Made by a program: the position numbers and the translations under genes. A model generated the notes under the pieces. That model had not been told where the DNA came from, searched no databases, and saw only the letters and a program-made list of their open reading frames with translations. Below are positions 39,972-48,878 of a stretch of DNA of 64,000 nucleotides, piece by piece. Numbering within the stretch: position 1 is the stretch's first letter; each line of letters starts with the position of its first letter. The DNA is from Paenacidovorax caeni (GTDB taxonomy: Bacteria; Pseudomonadota; Gammaproteobacteria; Burkholderiales; Burkholderiaceae_C). The stretch is taken from the NCBI RefSeq assembly GCF_001298675.1, contig NZ_CYIG01000004.1, positions 1 through 64,000 of the forward strand, written 5' to 3'.

Positions 39972-41666
39972 ATGGCGCATGCATCGCTGACCCGCTGGTT
40001 TCCTTTCCTGGCTTGGCCTCGGCCCAGCCGCGCCCTGCTGCGGGGCGAGTTCTGGGCCGGCATCACCGTGGGGCTGATGCTGGTGCCACAGGGGGTGGCC
40101 TACGCGCAGCTCGCGGGTATGCCGCTGGTGACGGGTATCTACGCCTCGCTCGTGCCCACGCTGGTGGCCGTGCTGTGGAGTTCCTCCACACGCCTGGGCG
40201 TAGGGCCAACGGCGCTGAGCAGCCTGCTCATCGGCACCTCGCTCGCCGGTCTGGCTGCACCCGGCAGCGCGCACTGGGTGGCACTGGCGGTGTGGATCGC
40301 GCTGCTGTCCGGCCTGCTGCAGCTGGTGTTGGGCGCAGTGCGTTTCGGCTGGCTGCTGAACCTGGTGACATCGCCGGTGCTCACTGGTTTCACGCAGGCG
40401 GCGGCGCTGCTCATTCTGGCCTCGCAGCTGCCGGCGCTGCTCGGGCTGCGCACCACCTGGCATGCGCTGGCCGCGAACCCGTCGCTGCACCACTTCGACC
40501 CACTGGCGGCTGGCCTTGGCTTGGGCTGTCTGGCGCTGTTGTGGGGCGCGCGGCGCCTGCGCCCGGACTTTCCCAGCGCACTCGTGGTGCTGGCGCTGGC
40601 GGGCGTACTGGCCTGGGCCACGGGCTTCGCCGACCGCGGCGGTGCGGTGGTGGGCACGCTGCCCGCGGGGCTGCCAGCACTGTATTGGCCTGGCTGGCTG
40701 AGCTGGGACGAACTTGGCAGCCTGGTCATGCCGGTGCTCGTCATCACGCTGGTGAGCTTTTTGGAAACCGCCTCCAGCGCCAAGGTGGACCACCAGCGCA
40801 GCGGCACGCGCTGGAACGAGAACCAGGACCTGATCGGCCACGGCTTGGCCAAGATGAGTTCTGGCCTGTGCGGCAGCTTCGCCACCAGTGCCTCGTTCTC
40901 GCGCTCGGCCATCAACCTCTACGCGGGCGCGCAAAGCGGCTGGGCCACGCTGTTTTCCTGTGCCCTGGTGCTGGTCACGTTGCTGTGGCTCACGCCGCTG
41001 CTGTACTACGTGCCCCAGTCCGCCCTGGCGGCCCTGGTGATCGTGGCCGTGGCCGGGCTGCTGCAGCCCGGCGCGCTGCTGCGGCTGTGGCGTGTCTCGC
41101 GTGTCGAAGCCGTCATCGGTGGCGTCACGTTCGCCCTCACATTAGCCACGGCGCCGCGCCTGTACTGGGGCGTGCTGGCCGGGCTGGTGATGAACCTGAG
41201 CCATTTCCTGTACCAGCGCCTGCACCCGCGCATCATCGAGGTGGGCCTGCACCCCGACGGCAGCCTGCGCGACCGCCACCTGTGGCAATTGCCACCGCTG
41301 GCGCCGCACTTGTTGGCACTGCGCATGGACGCGGAGTTGGACTTCGCCTCGGCCAGCAGCCTGGAGCGCCACGTGGCTGATCACCTTGCCGCGCACCCCG
41401 ACGTGCGTCACCTGTGCCTGTTCGCCCAGCCAATCAACCGCATCGACATCACAGGGGTGGAGGTGTTCGTGCGCCTGCGCAGCCTGCTGCGTGCACGTGC
41501 CGGCACGCTGCACGTCAGCGGACTGAAGTTGCCGGCACAGCAAACGCTGGAACGCGCTGGCGCGCTTGCCCCAGGGCCTGACCTGGCGCTGTACCGCGCC
41601 GACCCCCAAGCCATCGCCGCACTACAGGCTGGTGCCGAGCCCGGGATGCCAGCGCAAGGCTGCTAA
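39972..41666 (+). CDS. SulP-family anion transporter with STAS domain
   Basis: Inner-membrane anion transporter of 564 residues. It has about 12 membrane segments starting LLRGEFWAGITVGLMLVPQGVAYA, the SulP signature. A cytoplasmic STAS domain follows (about 440-550; HLCLFAQPINRIDITGVEVF). Substrate (sulfate, bicarbonate or dicarboxylate) cannot be told from sequence alone. No carbonic anhydrase gene is adjacent. It is followed on the same strand by the GGDEF-MinD pair after about 30 bases. Confidence 0.9.
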   Translation: MAHASLTRWFPFLAWPRPSRALLRGEFWAGITVGLMLVPQGVAYAQLAGMPLVTGIYASLVPTLVAVLWSSSTRLGVGPTALSSLLIGTSLAGLAAPGSAHWVALAVWIALLSGLLQLVLGAVRFGWLLNLVTSPVLTGFTQAAALLILASQLPALLGLRTTWHALAANPSLHHFDPLAAGLGLGCLALLWGARRLRPDFPSALVVLALAGVLAWATGFADRGGAVVGTLPAGLPALYWPGWLSWDELGSLVMPVLVITLVSFLETASSAKVDHQRSGTRWNENQDLIGHGLAKMSSGLCGSFATSASFSRSAINLYAGAQSGWATLFSCALVLVTLLWLTPLLYYVPQSALAALVIVAVAGLLQPGALLRLWRVSRVEAVIGGVTFALTLATAPRLYWGVLAGLVMNLSHFLYQRLHPRIIEVGLHPDGSLRDRHLWQLPPLAPHLLALRMDAELDFASASSLERHVADHLAAHPDVRHLCLFAQPINRIDITGVEVFVRLRSLLRARAGTLHVSGLKLPAQQTLERAGALAPGPDLALYRADPQAIAALQAGAEPGMPAQGC

Positions 41667-41695
41667 ACTCAAGTTTCGTACTTTTGTTGCACTTT

Positions 41696-42463
41696 GTGAC
41701 CCCACCTGCAGTCCGCCCCCATGTGTTCTTGCACGACCTGCGCCTTGCCACGGCCCATGCCTTGGTAGCGCAGGCGGGTGGCGACATGCCCGCACTGCCC
41801 AGCGAGCCCCCGACGCAGTACCTTCAGGCCCTGATAGACGGGCTATGTGAGCTATCCCTCAAGGATCCACTGACCGGGCTGGCCAACCGCCGCTATCTTT
41901 ACGCCACGCTGGACCGCGAGATCGACCGCGTGACCCGCGCCGGCGATTCCGCCCTGCTGCTGATGCTGGACATCGACCACTTCAAGCAGATCAACGACGC
42001 CCATGGCCACCTGGCGGGCGACCTGGTGCTGCAGTCGGTGGCGCGCACGCTCAACGCCTGCGTGCGGCCCATGGACACCATCGCGCGCTACGGTGGCGAG
42101 GAATTCGCCATCGTGCTGCCTTCGTGCCAGGCCAATTTCGCCCGCGTGGTGGGCGAGCGTGTACGCCGCGCCATTGAGTCGACGCCCATTCGCATCTCCC
42201 CCATCGAGCAGGTGCATATCACCGTCAGCATCGGTGGTGCCTTCGCGCTGCAGTGGATCCGCAGCACCAAGCAGCTGTGGGTGGAGCGCGCGGACCAACA
42301 ACTGTACGTAGCCAAGCAGGCCGGGCGCAACCGCATGAGCATCGAGGATCAGCCCGACAGCACCGTGAGCGCCGAAGAGAAGAATATGCTGTTCGCCCCC
42401 GTTTTCACCCCTTCAGGCTGGGGCGAACTGCCCCCGCTTGACCCCGCAGGTAGCGTCAAATGA
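41696..42463 (+). CDS. Diguanylate cyclase (GGDEF)
   Basis: Soluble diguanylate cyclase of about 255 residues. The GGDEF domain (about 70-225) has SLKDPLTGLANRRYL, MLDIDHFKQINDAHGH and the active motif ARYGGEEFAIV. An RxxD inhibitory site (RPMD) lies five residues before it. The short N-terminal region has no recognised sensor. Start is uncertain: GTG 41696 is given, with TTG 41684 and ATG 41786 possible. Its stop overlaps the MinD-like gene by four bases. Confidence 0.85.
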   Translation: MTPPAVRPHVFLHDLRLATAHALVAQAGGDMPALPSEPPTQYLQALIDGLCELSLKDPLTGLANRRYLYATLDREIDRVTRAGDSALLLMLDIDHFKQINDAHGHLAGDLVLQSVARTLNACVRPMDTIARYGGEEFAIVLPSCQANFARVVGERVRRAIESTPIRISPIEQVHITVSIGGAFALQWIRSTKQLWVERADQQLYVAKQAGRNRMSIEDQPDSTVSAEEKNMLFAPVFTPSGWGELPPLDPAGSVK

Positions 42464-43308
42464 AAGCGACCGAGATGAGCGACGCACCATCCACCCCCAC
42501 CACCCAATCCGCGCAAGAGCCCTTGGCCCTTGGCACGGCGGCTGGCGCGCATGTCATTGCCGTCACCAGCGGCAAAGGCGGCGTTGGCAAGACCTTCATT
42601 TCCGCCAACCTCGCGGCGGCGCTGACGCGCCATGGCCTCAAGGTGCTGGTGCTTGACGCCGACCTGGGCCTGGCCAACCTCGACGTGGTGCTGAATCTGC
42701 ACCCCAAGATCACGCTGCACGACGTGTTCACCGGCCGCGCCTCGCTGGAGGAAGCCGTGATTGAGGCGCCTGGCGGCTTCTCCGTGCTGCTGGCAGGCTC
42801 GGGCATGGTCGAGTACTCGCGCCTCACGCCCGAGGTGCGCAACCAGTTCATCAACGTACTGCAGACGCTCACGCCGCGCTTCGACGTGGTGCTGCTCGAC
42901 ACCGGCGCGGGTATTTCCGACGTGGTGCTCTTCTCCGTATCGCTGGCGGCCGAGGTGCTGATCGTGGCCACGCCCGAGCCCACCTCGCTGACCGACGCCT
43001 ACGCGGCCATCAAGGTGCTGGCCACGCAGCAAAAGCGCCAGCACCTGCGCCTGGTGGTCAACCAGGCCGCGCGCGCCGGCGATGGTCGCGCCATCACCAG
43101 CCAGCTGCAGCAGGTGCTCAACCGCTTCGTCACCACCGACTCGGGCCGCCCGGTACGGCTGCTGCACCTGGGCGACATTCCTGCCGACAACGCCGTGCGC
43201 GAGGCCGTGATGCGCCGCCAGCTGCTGCTGCAGGGTGCGCCGGGCAGCCCGGCTTCGCTGGCTGTGGCACAGTTGGCCAACAAGATTCAGGCTACGCTGC
43301 TGAGCTGA
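42460..43308 (+). CDS. MinD/FlhG-like ATPase
   Basis: Deviant-Walker-A ATPase, 282 residues. The motif GKGGVGKT is at residues 38-45, followed by VLVLDADLGLANLDVVL and DVVLLDTGAGISD. This is the pattern of FlhG/YlxH and MinD proteins, which position flagella or other polar structures. No MinC/MinE or flagellar genes are adjacent, so it is not clearly either. The ATGA overlap with the cyclase gene implies matched expression. An ATG at 42475 is an alternative start. Confidence 0.85.
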   Translation: MKATEMSDAPSTPTTQSAQEPLALGTAAGAHVIAVTSGKGGVGKTFISANLAAALTRHGLKVLVLDADLGLANLDVVLNLHPKITLHDVFTGRASLEEAVIEAPGGFSVLLAGSGMVEYSRLTPEVRNQFINVLQTLTPRFDVVLLDTGAGISDVVLFSVSLAAEVLIVATPEPTSLTDAYAAIKVLATQQKRQHLRLVVNQAARAGDGRAITSQLQQVLNRFVTTDSGRPVRLLHLGDIPADNAVREAVMRRQLLLQGAPGSPASLAVAQLANKIQATLLS

Positions 43309-43310
43309 AT

Positions 43311-43369
43311 TCACTCTCAAAAAAATAGCTGCCAGCGCTTGATAGACAAGGGCTGGCAGCTATTTTTAT
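43311..43369. repeat. Dispersed inverted repeat, copy 8 (terminator-like)
   Basis: The best-preserved copy: AAAAATAGCTGCCAGCGCTT pairs with AAGGGCTGGCAGCTATTTTT around a short loop. T-runs follow in both directions. It lies between the convergent MinD-like and pirin genes and should terminate both. Confidence 0.88.
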
Positions 43370-43384
43370 GCCGAAAATTTGCAC

Positions 43385-44281
43385 TCAAGGCTTGAAGCGC
43401 TGCGGAGGTAAGGCAATCCACTCCGTCTCGCCCGGCACCTGGCCCATCGCCTGGGCCTCCCAGTCCTGCGCTGCCTGCACGATGCGCTCCTTGCGGCTGG
43501 AGACGAAGTTCCACCAGATGTGGCGCGGCCCATCCAGCGGCGCGCCACCCACCACCACCCAGCGCGCGGGCGTCTGTGCCCGCACCTGCACGCCCTGCCC
43601 CACAGGCAGCACGCCCATGGTGCGCGCAGGAAGCGTCTGCGCTGCGCCATCGTCCAACTGCAGCTCCAGGTCGGCGTCAACGCAGTACAGAGCCATTTCA
43701 GGCGCCAGCGCGGGCAGCACCAAGGCTTCCCCCGCGGGCATGCGCACGTCCAGGTACAGCGTCGGGGCCATGGTCTGCACGGGCGAGCGCTGGCCCCAGG
43801 CCGTGCCCACCAGCACGCGCACCTGCGCTGCGCCCAGATGCAGCTCGGGAATGGCCTCGGCGGGCGTGTGCACGAACGCCGGCGCTGCCTCCTCATGCGC
43901 GCGCGGCAGCGCCACCCACAGTTGCAGGCCATGGTTGACATAGCTGCGCTGCGCCAAGGCGGGTGGACGGCGCTCTGAATGCACGATGCCGCGCCCGGCC
44001 GTCATCCAATTGACCGCCCCCGGCGTGATTTCCTGCAGCGAGCCCAGGCTGTCACGGTGCAGGATGGCCCCCTCGAACAAATACGTCACGGTGGCCAGAC
44101 CGATGTGCGGGTGCGGCCGCACATCGTGCTGGTCCTGCGGCTGCACCGTGACCGGACCAAAATGGTCGAAGAACACGAACGGCCCCACCGACTGGCGCGG
44201 CACAGAGGGCAGCAGGCGGCGCACCGTAAAGCCGCCACCCAGATCCTTGACATGGCCGCCAAGCTGCAGCACGGCGCTCAT
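43385..44281 (-). CDS. Pirin-family protein
   Basis: Bicupin of 298 residues. The iron ligands are in RPHPHIGLATVTYLF and GRGIVHSE (three His, one Glu). Related proteins show quercetinase-like activity or act as redox sensors; the role here is unknown. Its ATG overlaps the OsmC stop as ATGA, so the two are probably translated together. Downstream lies the repeat acting as terminator. Confidence 0.9.
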   Translation of the reverse strand: MSAVLQLGGHVKDLGGGFTVRRLLPSVPRQSVGPFVFFDHFGPVTVQPQDQHDVRPHPHIGLATVTYLFEGAILHRDSLGSLQEITPGAVNWMTAGRGIVHSERRPPALAQRSYVNHGLQLWVALPRAHEEAAPAFVHTPAEAIPELHLGAAQVRVLVGTAWGQRSPVQTMAPTLYLDVRMPAGEALVLPALAPEMALYCVDADLELQLDDGAAQTLPARTMGVLPVGQGVQVRAQTPARWVVVGGAPLDGPRHIWWNFVSSRKERIVQAAQDWEAQAMGQVPGETEWIALPPQRFKP

Positions 44282-44685
44282 GGCAGGCGCTGCACCGTGG
44301 TGCTGATCTCGGTCGTCACCTGGGTCATGAGTTTGTGCACCGGGCACTTCTGCGCCACCGCCTCCAGCTCGGCCAGCTGCGCATCGCTCAGATCTCCGCT
44401 GACCTCCAGCCGCGTTGCCAGGCGGTAGGTCCCGCTGCGCTCGGCCGAGGCATCACGCTCCACCACGGTGTGTACATCTTCCACCGGCAGCCCCTTTCGG
44501 CGCGCGTACCACAGCAGCGTCAGCGCCTTGCAGGCGCCCAGGGCCGCGTCGTACAGGTCATGCGGGTTGGGGCCGCTGTCGTCGCCGCCCTCGGCGGCCG
44601 TGCCGTCCACGCGCAAGGCATGGCTGCGGATGGTCAGCGTCTGGGCCATGGGGGTGGCACCGATGCGGCGCAATTCAATGGTCAT
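44278..44685 (-). CDS. OsmC-family peroxiredoxin-like protein
   Basis: OsmC/YhfA-type protein of 135 residues. The two redox cysteines are in AALGACKALTLLWYAR and AQKCPVHKLM, spaced as in the family that reduces organic hydroperoxides. The ATG at 44685 was chosen for the family length; a longer frame to 44853 is unlikely. It forms a two-gene unit with pirin, consistent with an oxidative-stress role. Confidence 0.88.
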   Translation of the reverse strand: MTIELRRIGATPMAQTLTIRSHALRVDGTAAEGGDDSGPNPHDLYDAALGACKALTLLWYARRKGLPVEDVHTVVERDASAERSGTYRLATRLEVSGDLSDAQLAELEAVAQKCPVHKLMTQVTTEISTTVQRLP

Positions 44686-44887
44686 GGGAAGTCCTCCGGC
44701 AAAAGCAGCGGCACCCGGCTGCCGCTTGCGCACACTGTAGCCGCCGCCTGCGCACAGCCAGGCAGCAGGGGCAATGCCCCAGGCCCGCGCAGCCACTCCC
44801 TGATGCAACTGCGGCCCGGTTGGCCGCGGCGCGTGTAGAGTGGCAGATTGCAAAGCATCCCTTTATGTGCCCGACGAAAGGCCTGGA

Positions 44888-45964
44888 ATGACAACAACCG
44901 CTTCCCGCTCACCCTCCCCACAGCGCCCGCCAGCGCGCCGCTTCGCCATCATCGGTGCCGGCATGGCCGGCGTGGCCTGCGCGCGTACGCTCATGCAGGC
45001 AGGGCATTCCGTCAGCGTGTTCGAGCGCCAGGAACGCCCCGGTGGCCGCATGGCGACGCAGGAAACCCCGTTCGGCAGCTTCGACGCCGGCGCGCAGTTC
45101 TTCACCGTGCGCGACGCCCGCTTTGAACGCGCACTGCAGACCGTGAATGGCCTGTGCCGCCCCTGGAGCGCCACCAGCCTGCGCGTGCTCGACGCTACGG
45201 GGCAAATGGTGGCGGCGGCCCCCGCGCCCGAGCCACATTGGGTGGCACAGCCAGGCATGCAATCGCTTTTGACCACTTGGGCCGAGCCCATCGCACAGGC
45301 GGGCTGCCTGCACACCGACACCCAGGCTGTGCGCCTGGAGCGCGACCGCCTGCACCCACAAGGCTGGCAGTTGGCCTGCGAAGCCAGCGACGGCAGCACC
45401 GCCGTGTACGCAGGCTTCGACGCCGTGCTGCTGGCCCTGCCCGCCCCCAAGGCCCATGCCCTGCTGCAATCCAGCGGCATCGACAGCCCCCTGCAGGCGC
45501 CGCTGCACAGCGTGACCATTGACCCGTGCTGGACCCTGATGCTGGCCTTTCCCCAAGCCGTGCAGCCCGGCCTGACCACCCTGGGCCCGCAGTGGAACGC
45601 CGCGCGCAGCACGCACCACCGCATCGGCTGGCTGGCGCGTGAATCAAGCAAGCCCGGGCGTGGCCAGGTCGAGCGCTGGACCGTGCAGGCCAGCCCAGAG
45701 TGGTCGCAAGAGCACTTCGACGACACCCCGCAGCGCGTGCAAGCCAAGCTGCAGCGGGCGTTTTCCGAGGTCACCGGCATCCATGCCGAGCCGGCGTGGA
45801 GCGACGTGCGCCGCTGGCGCCACGCCCGCACCCTGGCCCCGCTGGGCCGCAGCTACCTGTGGGACGGTGATGCCGCTCTGGGCGCCTGCGGCGACTGGTG
45901 CCTGGGCCAGCGCGTCGAAGATGCCTTCATCTCAGGGCTGGAGCTGGCCCTGGCGGTGGCTTGA
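44888..45964 (+). CDS. FAD-dependent amine oxidase/renalase-like oxidoreductase
   Basis: Flavoprotein of 358 residues. The dinucleotide motif [17 protein letters not shown] is near residue 20, followed by [14 protein letters not shown] and [12 protein letters not shown], a pattern shared with renalase-like NAD(P)-binding proteins. The C-terminal FAD contact is [14 protein letters not shown]. Substrate unknown. The stop codon overlaps the gluQ start as TTGA. Confidence 0.85.
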   Translation: MTTTASRSPSPQRPPARRFAIIGAGMAGVACARTLMQAGHSVSVFERQERPGGRMATQETPFGSFDAGAQFFTVRDARFERALQTVNGLCRPWSATSLRVLDATGQMVAAAPAPEPHWVAQPGMQSLLTTWAEPIAQAGCLHTDTQAVRLERDRLHPQGWQLACEASDGSTAVYAGFDAVLLALPAPKAHALLQSSGIDSPLQAPLHSVTIDPCWTLMLAFPQAVQPGLTTLGPQWNAARSTHHRIGWLARESSKPGRGQVERWTVQASPEWSQEHFDDTPQRVQAKLQRAFSEVTGIHAEPAWSDVRRWRHARTLAPLGRSYLWDGDAALGACGDWCLGQRVEDAFISGLELALAVA

Positions 45965-46932
45965 CGGCACACGGCGGCTACACCGGCCGCTTCGCTCCCT
46001 CGCCCACCGGGCCGCTGCATGCGGGCTCTCTGGTCGCCGCGCTGGCCAGCTGGCTGGACGCGCGCGCGCACGGCGGCCGTTGGCTGGTGCGCATTGAGGA
46101 TGTGGACACACCGCGTTGCGTGCCAGGCGCGGGCGAACACATCCTGGCGCAACTGGCCACCTGCGGTCTGCACCCCGACGCCCCGCCCCTATGGCAGTCC
46201 CAGCGCGGCACGCAGTACCAGACGGCGCTGGCACGGCTGCAGGCGGCGGGCTGGGCCTACCCCTGCGCCTGCACGCGCAAAGAGATCGAGGCGGCCTGGG
46301 CGGCGCAGGGCCTGGTGCATGAACGCCACGTGGAACGCCCCTACCCCGGCACCTGCCGCACAGGGCTGCGCGGGCGCAGCGCGCGCGCCTGGCGCTTCCA
46401 TACAGCCGCTTATCAGAAAAAAGTGGCTCAAACCCTTACAAAGCAAGCGCAAGCAGCTCCTTTTTACATAGCGGATGACCACCTGCACTGGCATGACCGC
46501 CGGCTTGGTGCGCAGCAACAGAACGTTGCGCACAGCGTGGGCGACTTCGTGCTGCGCCGCGCTGACGGCCTCTGGGCCTACCAGTTGGCGGTGGTGGTGG
46601 ACGATGCGCAGCAGGGCGTCACCCACGTCGTGCGCGGCGAAGACCTGGCGGACAACACCCCGCGCCAGATGCTGCTGCAGCACGCCTTGGACCTGCCCAC
46701 GCCGCGCTACCTGCACACCCCGCTGGTGCGCACGGCGGATGGCGAAAAACTCTCCAAGCAGCACGGTGCCCCGGCGCTGGCGCTGCACGCACCGCAAGCC
46801 CCCCTCGCGGCCCTCAAAGCCGCCGCCCAAGCGCTGGGGCTGGCGCCGCTGCCCTCTGAGGCCGCAAACCTGAACGATGCGCTCGCACACTGGATTCGTG
46901 TGTGGGCAGATATTTACAATCGCACCCCGTGA
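45961..46932 (+). CDS. gluQ: Glutamyl-Q tRNA(Asp) synthetase
   Basis: Truncated GluRS-like enzyme, 323 residues, that attaches glutamate to queuosine in tRNA(Asp). HIGH-like PTGPLHAGS is near the N-terminus and the KMSKS-like motif is KLSKQH. The zinc site uses CACTRKEIE and the downstream Tyr and Cys (YPGTC). The TTG start at 45961 gives the family N-terminus [11 protein letters not shown] and overlaps the previous stop. Residues 151-170 ([20 protein letters not shown]) are encoded by a dispersed repeat inserted in frame in a variable region. Confidence 0.9.
   Translation: MTAHGGYTGRFAPSPTGPLHAGSLVAALASWLDARAHGGRWLVRIEDVDTPRCVPGAGEHILAQLATCGLHPDAPPLWQSQRGTQYQTALARLQAAGWAYPCACTRKEIEAAWAAQGLVHERHVERPYPGTCRTGLRGRSARAWRFHTAAYQKKVAQTLTKQAQAAPFYIADDHLHWHDRRLGAQQQNVAHSVGDFVLRRADGLWAYQLAVVVDDAQQGVTHVVRGEDLADNTPRQMLLQHALDLPTPRYLHTPLVRTADGEKLSKQHGAPALALHAPQAPLAALKAAAQALGLAPLPSEAANLNDALAHWIRVWADIYNRTP
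46413..46470. repeat. Dispersed inverted repeat, copy 9 (inside gluQ)
   Basis: GTGGCTCAAACCCTTACAAA then GCAAGCGCAAGCAGCTCCTTTTT. This is the same half-element as at 60420 and 48766, here translated as part of GluQ. Confidence 0.85.
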
Positions 46933-47726
46933 CTCCATCGTTTGCTTCCCAGGCCGCTTGCGGCACCACGCCCCCCCAGGACGCTGCGCCTGCGGGCCAG
47001 GCCCCCGCGGGCATCCCCTACCCGAAGGCCATCAAGAGCTTTGTGCGCCGCGCTGGCCGCACCACTGCAGCCCAGGCGAAGGCCTTTGCCGACCAGGGGC
47101 CGCGCTTCCTGCTGCCCTACAGCGCTGCGCCGCTCGACGCCGCCACCGCATTCGGACGTGAGGCACCGCTGATCCTGGAGATCGGCTTCGGCATGGGCGA
47201 GGCCACGGCGCACATCGCGCGCGTGCGCCCTGGTGACAACTTCCTGTGTTGCGAGGTACACGAGCCCGGCGTAGGCGCGCTGCTCAAGCGCATCGGCGAG
47301 CACGGCATCGAGAACATCCGCATCCTGCAGCACGACGCCGTGGAGGTGCTCGACCACATGCTGCCCCCCGGCAGCCTGGATGGCGTGCACATCTTCTTTC
47401 CCGACCCCTGGCACAAAAAGAAACACAACAAGCGCCGCCTGATCCAGCCGCCACTGGTGGCCAAGCTGGCGGCACGGCTCAAGCCCGGCGGCTACCTGCA
47501 CTGCGCCACCGACTGGCAGCCCTATGCCGAGCAAATGCTCGAAGTGCTAGGCGGCGAGCCCCTGCTGGCCAACACGGCCGATGGCTACGCGCCACAGCCT
47601 GCCTACCGCCCCCTGACCAAGTTCGAGAACCGCGGCCTGCGGCTCGGCCATGGCGTGTGGGATCTGGTCTTCATGCGCCGCGACCTCGAAGACAGCATTC
47701 CGCCCCCGGAGCCGACAGCACGATGA
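46929..47726 (+). CDS. trmB: tRNA (m7G46) methyltransferase TrmB
   Basis: SAM-dependent enzyme of 265 residues methylating G46 of tRNA. The SAM motif is [15 protein letters not shown]. The catalytic/tRNA segment is [15 protein letters not shown], with TDWQPYAE near the C-terminus. The GTG at 46929 overlaps the gluQ stop by four bases (GTGA). The N-terminal 40 residues are a variable extension. Confidence 0.94.
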   Translation: MTPSFASQAACGTTPPQDAAPAGQAPAGIPYPKAIKSFVRRAGRTTAAQAKAFADQGPRFLLPYSAAPLDAATAFGREAPLILEIGFGMGEATAHIARVRPGDNFLCCEVHEPGVGALLKRIGEHGIENIRILQHDAVEVLDHMLPPGSLDGVHIFFPDPWHKKKHNKRRLIQPPLVAKLAARLKPGGYLHCATDWQPYAEQMLEVLGGEPLLANTADGYAPQPAYRPLTKFENRGLRLGHGVWDLVFMRRDLEDSIPPPEPTAR

Positions 47727-48763
47727 GAAAACCCATTCTCCAGAACCTGGTGGAAATGACGGGCCTGCGCGACCACCTGCGGCTTGAGTTGTCCGTGCTG
47801 TCTACGCTGCAGGCACTGACGGGCATTGTCGACATCCGGGCGCTGGAGCTGTTCACGCGCGAAGGGCAGACCTTCGTGCGGCCGCGCACCTGGCTGGAGC
47901 AGGGACAGCTGCTTTCCAGCGACGCCGAAGCCGCCCAAGATCCGCGCCGTGAGCCACTGGAGCGCCGCCCCGACCTGCAAGCATGCATTGCCTCGCAAAG
48001 TGCCAGCGTGGTGCATGTGCCACGGCGGGGGCGCTACGTGCTGTGGCTACCGGTGTGGATGAACGACAAGGTCAGCACCTGCCTGGAGATCACCCAGTCG
48101 CGCGCTTTCTCCCAGCACCGCCTGGATGTGATCCTGGGCATTTTTCAGGTCTACAAGAACTACCAAAGCCTGCTGGACTACAGCGAGCGCGATGCGCTCA
48201 CCGGTCTCTTCAACCGCAAGACCTTCGACGAGCAGTTCGCCCGCCACGCAGCCTCTGCCGCGCTGGCGCAGGGCACAGAGCCCGGCACTCCGTGCGCCGA
48301 CGAACAGCATGGGCCACGCCAGCAGTGGCTGGCCGTCGTCGATATCGACCACTTCAAGCAAGTCAATGACCGCTTTGGCCACCTGTACGGCGACGAAGTG
48401 CTGATCCTCATGGCCAACCTGCTGCGCAGCTCGTTCCGCAGCCACGACCGTATCTTTCGTTTCGGCGGCGAGGAATTTGTGGTGCTGCTACGCAACGCCA
48501 CCCTGGAAACGGCACGCAAGGCTTTCGAGCGCTTTCGCGAAACCGTGCAGACGCACACCTTTCCGCAGGTGGGCCACGTGTCGGTGAGCATTGGCTTCGT
48601 CGGCACCTCCACCGGTTCGCCGGTGGAAATCCTCGGCCAGGCGGACCAGGCGCTGTACTTCGCCAAGGAGCATGGCCGCAACCAGGTGCACTACTACGAC
48701 GACCTGGTGGCAGCCGGCCAGCTGCAAACCAAGATGGCCCACGACGACGTCGAGCTTTTCTAG
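47723..48763 (+). CDS. GAF-like/GGDEF diguanylate cyclase
   Basis: Predicted diguanylate cyclase of 346 residues. The N-terminal roughly 160 residues look like a GAF-type sensor. The GGDEF domain (about 165-325) has [34 protein letters not shown] and the active [11 protein letters not shown]. An RxxD inhibitory site (RSHD) lies exactly five residues upstream. There is no membrane segment. Its start overlaps the trmB stop (ATGA), closing a four-gene operon. Confidence 0.9.
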   Translation: MRKPILQNLVEMTGLRDHLRLELSVLSTLQALTGIVDIRALELFTREGQTFVRPRTWLEQGQLLSSDAEAAQDPRREPLERRPDLQACIASQSASVVHVPRRGRYVLWLPVWMNDKVSTCLEITQSRAFSQHRLDVILGIFQVYKNYQSLLDYSERDALTGLFNRKTFDEQFARHAASAALAQGTEPGTPCADEQHGPRQQWLAVVDIDHFKQVNDRFGHLYGDEVLILMANLLRSSFRSHDRIFRFGGEEFVVLLRNATLETARKAFERFRETVQTHTFPQVGHVSVSIGFVGTSTGSPVEILGQADQALYFAKEHGRNQVHYYDDLVAAGQLQTKMAHDDVELF

Positions 48764-48765
48764 GC

Positions 48766-48820
48766 AAATAGGCCCCAAACCCTTACCTAAAAAGCGCTAG
48801 CAGCTCTCATTTCAGGAGCG
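48766..48820. repeat. Dispersed inverted repeat, copy 10
   Basis: GGCCCCAAACCCTTACCTAA then AAGCGCTAGCAGCT, with TCAGGAGC after it. It lies between the convergent GGDEF and alaS genes. Confidence 0.75.
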
Positions 48821-48826
48821 CACATA

Positions 48827-48856
48827 TAAAAAAGCCCACCCCGGCAAGGGGCGGGC
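48827..48856 (-). terminator. Terminator after alaS
   Basis: On the minus strand AGCCCGCCCC pairs with GGGGTGGGCT (one G-T pair) around TTGCC, followed by six T. Confidence 0.85.
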
Positions 48857-48878
48857 TCGCGGGCACAGCGGGCTGGCT

